A stretch of DNA of 12,941 nucleotides from Cyclostephanos tholiformis (lineage: Eukaryota > Bacillariophyta > Thalassiosirophyceae > Thalassiosirales > Thalassiosiraceae): NCBI GenBank assembly GCA_036939975.1, contig JALLPB010001000.1, forward strand, positions 1 to 12,941, written 5' to 3'. Below, piece after piece: positions 8,390-12,941 of the stretch. Position 1 is the first letter of the stretch; every line of letters begins with the position of its first letter. The notes below the pieces were generated by a model. The model saw only the letters and a program-made list of their open reading frames with translations, was not told the DNA's origin and made no database searches. Made by a program: the position numbers and the translations under genes.

Positions 8390-8722
8390 TCACAAATTTG
8401 CTAAAATAGCACTTTTTACATAACTCTTTCCACATAAGTACCTGGGGATAAGGTTTTTTTTCACAAACAGGGAGCATCTCTGTCCATCACTGAGGTATGA
8501 ACTCATATAAATGTATGATTTCTCACTCACCAACTTGCCATTGCAATTATTCCCATCATAATCCTTTATATAGTAATCTGTCCAGTGATCATTCAGGGAA
8601 ACATCTAGATCACACCCCCTAACTTCCGGAAAAGCTTTGATGACATTTTTTTTGTCCTTCTTGGCAGTAAGTTCACTAGTAGTAGTAAAATTCAAGAAAG
8701 AACACAAGTTGAACTCATACAA
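8390..8722 (-). CDS. Hypothetical protein fragment (110 codons), possibly an exon
   Basis: Open minus-strand frame with natural-looking composition. It contains DKKNVIKAFPEVRGCDLDVS, DHWTDYYIKDYDGNNCNG and MSSYLSDGQRCSLFVKKN, with four cysteines spaced in the second half. No family is recognised. GT dinucleotides in AGGTACTT and TTATGTAAAA near its end could be 5' splice donors leading to the acceptor before the DDFGPF fragment near 8030, which would make both pieces exons of one minus-strand gene. The implied intron of nearly 400 nt is long for a diatom. The 8057-8359 region between them is open but looks low in coding content. Confidence 0.35.
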   Translation of the reverse strand: MYEFNLCSFLNFTTTSELTAKKDKKNVIKAFPEVRGCDLDVSLNDHWTDYYIKDYDGNNCNGKLVSEKSYIYMSSYLSDGQRCSLFVKKNLIPRYLCGKSYVKSAILANL

Positions 8723-9028
8723 TTCTATAAATTCATTGGAAAATATAAAATCATTTAATATTAATGTATGAATTCTTACAAATGCATGAACTTATATATA
8801 TAAATTCAAATGCTTCTCGTCCTGTTACTAGCTGCACCTTGTTTGCCATCCTTCCCCTCACCATTTCTTAATTTATTTGGCGATTTACATTTTATCATAA
8901 TCCATCCTGTAACTGTCCTGCTATCCTAAATAAGCTCTTTTTTTTAGTATAAATGATCAGCAAAGAAAATGTATGACTTTGTACATTTTAACTGCATAAG
9001 AGAGACATGATATTTTCAGCCAAAAATT
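8723..9028. other. Very AT-rich spacer, nothing recognised
   Basis: It includes TATATATATAAATT near 8793 and scattered poly-T and poly-A runs. No coding, RNA or repeat feature is supported. Confidence 0.4.
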
Positions 9029-9283
9029 TTGAGAGTGAAAAAATCCCCTAGTGCCCCAGGTATACAGTGCAAGTACCAAGAGAATTTGAAAGTGCTAAGA
9101 TGGCTATATGACTTCATTCCCATGCCATACAAGTCACCCCTATTTTGGCAAAAGCAAATCACAAATAGTCAGTGTGACATAGAAAAAGATGGTGTGAAGG
9201 CAGACATGGTCTTCTGCAAATTGCATTGGAGTAAAGAAATCACTGCCTCACTGACGGTCATGGGATATTCAGAAGCGGTATGA
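9029..9283 (+). CDS. Weak hypothetical ORF (84 codons)
   Basis: The frame contains VLRWLYDFIPMPYKSPLFWQ and ends at SLTVMGYSEAV. The composition is plausible for protein, but there is no motif, no family resemblance and no clear promoter. Its last 26 nt overlap the end of the minus-strand repeat-protein relic. It could be a fragment of another decayed element gene or a chance frame. Confidence 0.2.
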   Translation: MRVKKSPSAPGIQCKYQENLKVLRWLYDFIPMPYKSPLFWQKQITNSQCDIEKDGVKADMVFCKLHWSKEITASLTVMGYSEAV

Positions 9284-9289
9284 CCTGCT

Positions 9290-9699
9290 CCTCTGTCATC
9301 ATACCTTTACTTTTTTGGTAATAGTCCCTCTTTTTTGCTGCAGCTTCTCAACCTTCTCCGCTGTCATCATATCTTGTCTTGTACGCCAGCCTTCCAACAT
9401 TTTCATGCACCGCTCCCCGACCTCCTCTGCTGTCATCATATCTTTTCTTTTATTCAAGTCTTTCCTCTTTTTTGCCAGCATCTCCTCAACCTGCTCTGCT
9501 GTCATCATATCATTTCTTTTTTGTCATATTTCCTCTTTTTCACCTGCTGCTCCTTGACCTTCTCTGCTGTCACCATATCTTTTCTTTTTTGGCTGTGTTC
9601 CCTCTTTTTTGCCCACTACTGATTGTTGATATTCATCATATCTTTTCTTTTTTGGTTGTATTCCCTCTTTTTTGCCCAATCATCTCCTACTTGTAATCA
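9290..9699 (-). repeat. Tandem 69-bp (23-codon) repeat array, six units
   Basis: On plus, the marker TGTCATCAT (or a near copy) starts at 9294, 9362, 9431, 9500, 9568 and 9631, giving spacings of 68, 69, 69, 68 and 63 nt; a weak further copy starts at 9692. Each unit also carries TCTTTTCTTTT and CCTCTTTTTTGCC blocks. On minus the units encode MMTAE plus a Lys/Glu-rich stretch. The 69-nt period is 23 codons, so each 68-nt spacing is a 1-nt deletion that breaks the frame; the 63-nt spacing keeps it. Confidence 0.85.
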
Positions 9700-9714
9700 T
9701 CAATGATGTTGTCA

Positions 9715-9925
9715 TGTGCATCAACAATCAGCCCATCATTGAATTGATCGAACATGCCATCAACCCCATTGTCATCATTGTCATCATGCTCCTCAACAAC
9801 CAGCACATTGTCAAATCAATCAATCCCCATTGTCATTGTTGACAATGTGCTCCTCAACTATAAGCACACCATTGAATTGATCAAATACGCCATCTTCCCC
9901 ATCATTGGCATTGATTGTGTTTCTA
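9715..9925 (-). repeat. Acidic protein-coding repeat block, about three units
   Basis: GAATTGATC occurs at 9741 and 9874 with matching flanks, and TGCTCCTCAAC at 9787 and 9848. On minus these encode GVFDQFNGVLIVEEHIVNN, FDNVLVVEEHDDNDDNG and GMFDQFNDGLIVDAHDN. Units are about 61-72 nt. The block is followed directly by the basic repeat array. Confidence 0.6.
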
Positions 9926-10663
9926 TCAACAATTGCTTCTTCATCTTCTTTTTTCACAATAATAGATCTGGAAACACCATAAACAAGATCCCTCTCTTCA
10001 TCACATCATTTCACAAGAAGCAGTCAATTAAATGTTCCTCTCTTCTTCCATCATCAATCCCTAATATCCTTTCAAAGGATCTTGAAGATAATTGTCAGAA
10101 CTAGCTAAAATCAAGCCAGTTTGATCCAAACAAACATGTGAACACACTGCTGCAATCTTGCCAACTGCAATGAACATGATTTTCTCCGTTGAGAGGATAG
10201 TAAGAAGGTAATTGAACATCACTTTTTAGTGCCCAATACATTTCAACAAATTCATGAACCGATCCTTCTTGTTTTTTGTTGATGCTGCAGAACTGACACA
10301 TTCAATGGGACTGAAATCGAAGACACAAACTGTCCTGTAAAGGAAAGTGGTGGCATGGGATTATTACATCCCATGTAAACAAGTAAATTGACCCATGGTC
10401 ATTCCATTGCAGCTCCTTGCAAGGATGGTTCAATGAACTCCCTAGATGATTCATCCAGATTGATCATTTGCAGACACTTGTAACTGGAAAGCTTCCAATC
10501 AAGAGATTCTGACATTCTCCTGGCGGTCCATGCATATCACTGAAATGGAGTTGCAATTTTCTTCCACTTTGACTTGTTGGAGCTAATTCCTCAAGGAGTT
10601 GTTTTGGGCATCACTTGTCTAAATCTTAGAGTAACTATTCAATTCCATCAGATATTGTCCCAT

Positions 10664-11023
10664 CCAAGAGAAAATGATGAACTTTCAACTTATAAAAGTG
10701 CACCATAATAGGAATTTTGGGCATTATTAAAAAGCCGTTACTGAGAAAAACACCATTGCAGCAGGTCATCGGCGCCTGGTTTCGAAGGTGCTGATATCTC
10801 GATTCCTTGGTATGCCATCCGAGACCCGCCAAAAATTGTCCCATACCCGCCTTATCTTATAGGCCATGTCTGTTAAAAAAAACTGAAACAGGCAGGTACA
10901 ATTTTGAGGTACGCTTTTCATGGCAAGAGCTTGAATTGTACCAAAAAATTGCCCTTGTGATAGAACAGAAAAAAGAGGTTGAGGAGTCTCTTGTATGATA
11001 TGCAACGTCAGAGTTGATCACAC
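10664..11023. other. Spacer with partial CpG retention and a GGTACAATT inverted repeat
   Basis: From about 10730, CpG reappears (seven in bases 10770-10860) after the depleted relic to the left. This may mark the left edge of the right-hand Harbinger element. GGTACAATT at 10895-10903 and AATTGTACC at 10934-10942 form a 9-bp perfect stem with a 30-nt loop. Open frames on both strands (minus 10766-11005, plus 10807-10998) have no recognised motif. The decamer ATTGTCCCAT occurs twice, near 10654 and 10838. Confidence 0.35.
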
Positions 11024-11281
11024 ACCTCGGCACACATCAACAACCTTTTCCATCGCCACCTTTTGCGTCGAGCAGTGGAACTCCCTTGCTGCTCCACCTT
11101 GATGCATACCATCTGGTACCTCATCCGACAGCATGGCTCCGCTGCTGCTGCCCGCTGTATGGCAGGGGGGAAGGCAATGGCAACCCACAACACCATTGCC
11201 CCAGCCACCGCCACGTCAATCAAGTTGAAGCTATTGCAGCAGCATATCTTGGATTCTGTCAATAATGACCACCGGTTATAA
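11024..11281 (+). other. GC- and CpG-rich open segment upstream of the transposase, unresolved
   Basis: A plus frame ending at 11281 reads HRHLLRRAVELPCCSTLMHT, then WYLIRQHGSAAAARCMAGG and LKLLQQHILDSVNNDHRL. All three plus and minus alternatives are also fairly open because of the GC content. It may be the N-terminal exon or a regulatory leader of the HARBI1-like transposase, which otherwise lacks its usual N-terminal part, or unrelated inserted DNA. It overlaps the first codons of the transposase frame in another phase. Confidence 0.25.
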
Positions 11282-12269
11282 TTATCCTTATGCTATTTGT
11301 TGTCATGTTATCTTTCAATGGATCTGCAAAGACAAGCTAGTTAATATAAGTGGTATCAACTTTTGCAAGGATGAGGATAGAATGAGTGCCATGGCAAGAG
11401 ATTTTGCAGATGGATCGAATCATTTATTTAATGGGTGCATTGGTGCGGTTGATGGGTGGATTATAAAAATTCGAAAACCACACAAGTCTGATGGTGTTTT
11501 AAATCCAAAATCATTCTACAGCCGGAAGGGATTCTATGGACTTAGTGTCCATGCCATTGTGGATAAAAAGAAGCATGTGCTCTTCCGCAGCATTGAGTCC
11601 CATGGTGCTGAGCATGACTCTACTGCATTCAAGAGAACGGGCCTGTACCAATGGCTCCTTGACAATAATTGGAGTGAATTAAGAAGAAGAGGCTACTATT
11701 TTATTGGCGACTCTGCGTATTTGCTACGGTCATTCCTCATGACCCCATATGATAATGCAATGCATGGCACAGCAGAGGATAACTTCAATTTCTTCCATTC
11801 TTCATCTAGAATTGTGGTGGAATGTGCATTTGGTGAAATCAATCTTCGCTGGGGCATTTTGTGGAGGCCATTGCAATTTTCCTTGGATTTGAATTGCAAA
11901 GTTATTGATGCATGTACGCGTCTCCATAATTTTATTGTTGATTTCCATGAGATGAATTTATGTGTGGTGGAATCAATTGCGTTTGATCGGGATGTCTTTG
12001 ATGATGATTGCCAATGATATTTAGTGACACATCTTGATCAATTTGAGGATGGAGTATATGATGTAGGAGTGTATGGAGGAGAGCAAGATATTAGGCCTGA
12101 TGATGATTTCAGTTTGTTGTGAGGTGGACATCCCAAAGGTGGGGAAGCTAATAGTGAAGTGGTGGGGAGACAATGGAGAGACAACATCCGAGCTGAAATA
12201 TCAAGACATGGACTAATTCATCCCCATACAAATTGGTATCGCTCAAATAATTGTGTATATGATGAGTGA
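11265..12269 (+). pseudogene. HARBI1-like DDE transposase (PIF/Harbinger, DDE_Tnp_4) with in-frame stops
   Basis: The uninterrupted part (11265-12017, 250 codons) carries the complete catalytic core: GCIGAVDGW with Asp63, NPKSFYSRKGFYG, GAEHDSTAF with Asp118, YYFIGDSAYLL with Asp149, and RIVVECAFGEINLRWGIL with Glu186, then the DACTRLHNFIVD helix. The family cuts and pastes DNA and usually has about 350 residues. Here the N-terminal helix-turn-helix part is not visible. The ATG at 11265 is only the first Met after an upstream stop (TGA 11226), so a missing exon or truncation is likely. Reading past the TGA at 12015 in the same frame gives protein-like sequence through a second TGA (12120) to GRQWRDNIRAEISRHGLIHP and a final TGA at 12267-12269. 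That Arg-Asp segment matches the usual C-terminus of the family. The two internal stops make it a young pseudogene or recently silenced copy. Confidence 0.9.
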
Positions 12270-12301
12270 CGATCACAGATAATATAGACTAATATTTATG
12301 T

Positions 12302-12941
12302 TCATCCTGGCCAATCACTATATTCCTCATCAGATGAATCATCTAAACCTTTCATTGCTCATCCCATCTCTTCCATCTGACGTTTCAAGTCTGCTCTCAA
12401 AATCTTGATCATGTTCTTGGTTGATTTGATTTCTTTGTCTAACTTTAGAATCTTATCGTTGTTTGCCCCAACATTCTCAAGCTTCTTCTTCTTTGCTTTA
12501 TGTTTTTCTAAGTCTAGTTCACTAGTTCAAAATTCTTGATCACCCGTTGAGTCTGTTTGATGCCATTCATTGTTGCACCTTTGTTATGTTCGGCTTCTTG
12601 CTCATCAACCTCACAATCATTTTTGGTAAGCAGCTGCAAGATCTCTTTCTGGGTCTCATTAGATGACATCCTTGCAGCCGCCATATCTCGCATTGTGTTC
12701 ATCAACTCAACTAAATCACCATTGTTGTCTCTCTTTCCAAATAAAGGAGACCGCCTTGGTGTTGTCATTGACAAGTCGGAGTGACTGTTTCCTTCATTAA
12801 AGGAGTTACCACCAGCACGATGAAGTGCTTCCTCATCATCATTGCTATAGTAGACATTCTCGCCAGTATAGATGTCGCCAATACCTATATGGGCTGGTAG
12901 TGGATCCTTCTTCTCAACAAATACAAAATTGTACATTTTAT
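12302..12941 (-). pseudogene. Harbinger companion-like coiled-coil protein, frameshifted, runs off the window
   Basis: A 140-codon frame from the Met at 12936 contains GDIYTGENVYYSNDDEEAL, TPRRSPLFGKRDNNGDLVEL and MRDMAAARMSSNETQKEILQ, and stops at 12514. An 8-bp tandem duplication at the end shifts the frame. Beyond it the gene continues as a strong coiled coil: LEKHKAKKKKLENVGANND, LKLDKEIKSTKNMIKILR, LKRQMEEMG, a TGA (12359), and an acidic end LDDSSDEEYSDWPG with a TGA at 12302-12304. The N-terminus may lie beyond the window edge. It converges tail to tail on the HARBI1-like transposase with only about 30 nt between the stops. PIF/Harbinger elements typically carry a second gene for a Myb/SANT-type partner that brings the transposase to DNA and the nucleus. 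Position and architecture fit the C-terminal part of such a partner, but the DNA-binding domain itself is not visible. Confidence 0.65.
12513..12528 (-). repeat. 8-bp tandem duplication that shifts the companion gene frame
   Basis: On plus the two units are TCTAGTTC and ACTAGTTC. On minus they read GAACTAGT GAACTAGA. Counting the unit once lets KNFEL run straight into DLEKHKAKKKK in one frame, so the second unit is the likely insertion that creates the stop at 12514. Confidence 0.75.

Larger units (their letters stand above)
9258..10663 (-). pseudogene. Relic gene: Trp/Lys-rich N-part, acidic repeats, then basic 23-aa repeats
   Basis: Reading down the minus strand from an ATG at 10663 (MGQYLMELNSYSKI), successive frames give: SNKSKWKKIATPF and YAWTARRMSESLDWKLSSYK, then LDESSREFIEPSLQGAAME, then VSSISVPLNVSVLQHQQKT (10.55-10.28 kb); CSHVCLDQTGLILASSDNYL or alternative frames (about 10.15 kb); SRSIIVKKEDEEAIVDRN; three acidic units built on FDQFN-GLIV-EH and Asn/Asp runs (about 9.93-9.70 kb); then six basic units built on MMTAE-VEE--AKKRK---KRKD (9.64-9.29 kb) and a final MMTEEQVIPLLNIP with a TGA at 9258-9260. 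Stops and 1-nt losses interrupt it throughout. KSKWKKIA recalls a SANT/Myb helix, so a transposon-associated DNA-binding protein is possible, but no family is assigned. The basic repeats are probably helical. Confidence 0.5.

Noticed and set aside
9315..9696. Plus-strand Phe/Leu/Ser-rich ORFs over the repeat array, as a membrane protein
   Set aside because: They are the antisense of Lys/Glu-rich coding repeats; the minus strand shows the conserved 23-codon unit with MMTAE.
9290..9699. CRISPR array
   Set aside because: Units are contiguous coding repeats of 69 bp without spacers, in a eukaryotic context.
2007..12269. Alternative genetic code in which TGA is sense
   Set aside because: Breaks in the relics also use TAA and TAG and include clear indels, and the intact host gene does not require recoding.

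Overview
The window looks like nuclear DNA from a photosynthetic stramenopile, most likely a diatom. The evidence is one intact GC-rich gene whose N-terminus has a signal peptide followed by an ATAFAF motif, the diatom-type 'ASAFAP' plastid-import signature. A eukaryotic tRNA gene with internal A and B boxes lies just upstream of it. The species cannot be read from the sequence.

Layout. Bases 1-1700 are the host part: AT-rich flank, tRNA-Thr(AGU) on the minus strand (198-271), then a single-exon plus-strand gene (459-1664) for a plastid DUF1995-domain protein. From about 2.0 kb to the end, the DNA is AT-rich and reads as a graveyard of transposable elements. In order: an unrecognised broken plus-strand coding region (2007-3597) with a 50-bp tandem repeat just after it; a decayed minus-strand PIF/Harbinger-type transposase of the Plant_tran kind (3980-4760); a broken minus-strand companion-like gene with a TATA box (5324-5833); a cluster of direct and inverted CTGCCAAA repeats (6305-6510) that may be an element terminus or a fold-back MITE; decayed minus-strand coding fragments (6930-8722) interrupted by a candidate solo LTR (7331-7610); and a minus-strand broken gene (9258-10663) with an acidic repeat block followed by a basic 23-residue repeat block. 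The right end (about 10.73-12.94 kb) holds a second PIF/Harbinger element of a different lineage: a HARBI1-like DDE transposase on plus (11265-12269), tail to tail with a coiled-coil companion gene on minus (12302 to the window end).

How the parts relate. Only the tRNA and the DUF1995 gene look functional. The element genes carry in-frame stops, 1-nt deletions and one 8-bp duplication, yet long stretches still read as protein, so they are recognisable relics. CpG is abundant in the host gene, almost absent from the middle elements (one CG in bases 4261-5520), and partly retained in the right-hand Harbinger element and the candidate LTR. This suggests methylation-driven decay and gives a relative age order.

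The best candidates for something undescribed are the acidic/basic double-repeat protein at 9.3-10.6 kb, the unrecognised 2.0-3.6 kb coding region, and the structured CTGCCAAA cluster. No function is claimed for them.
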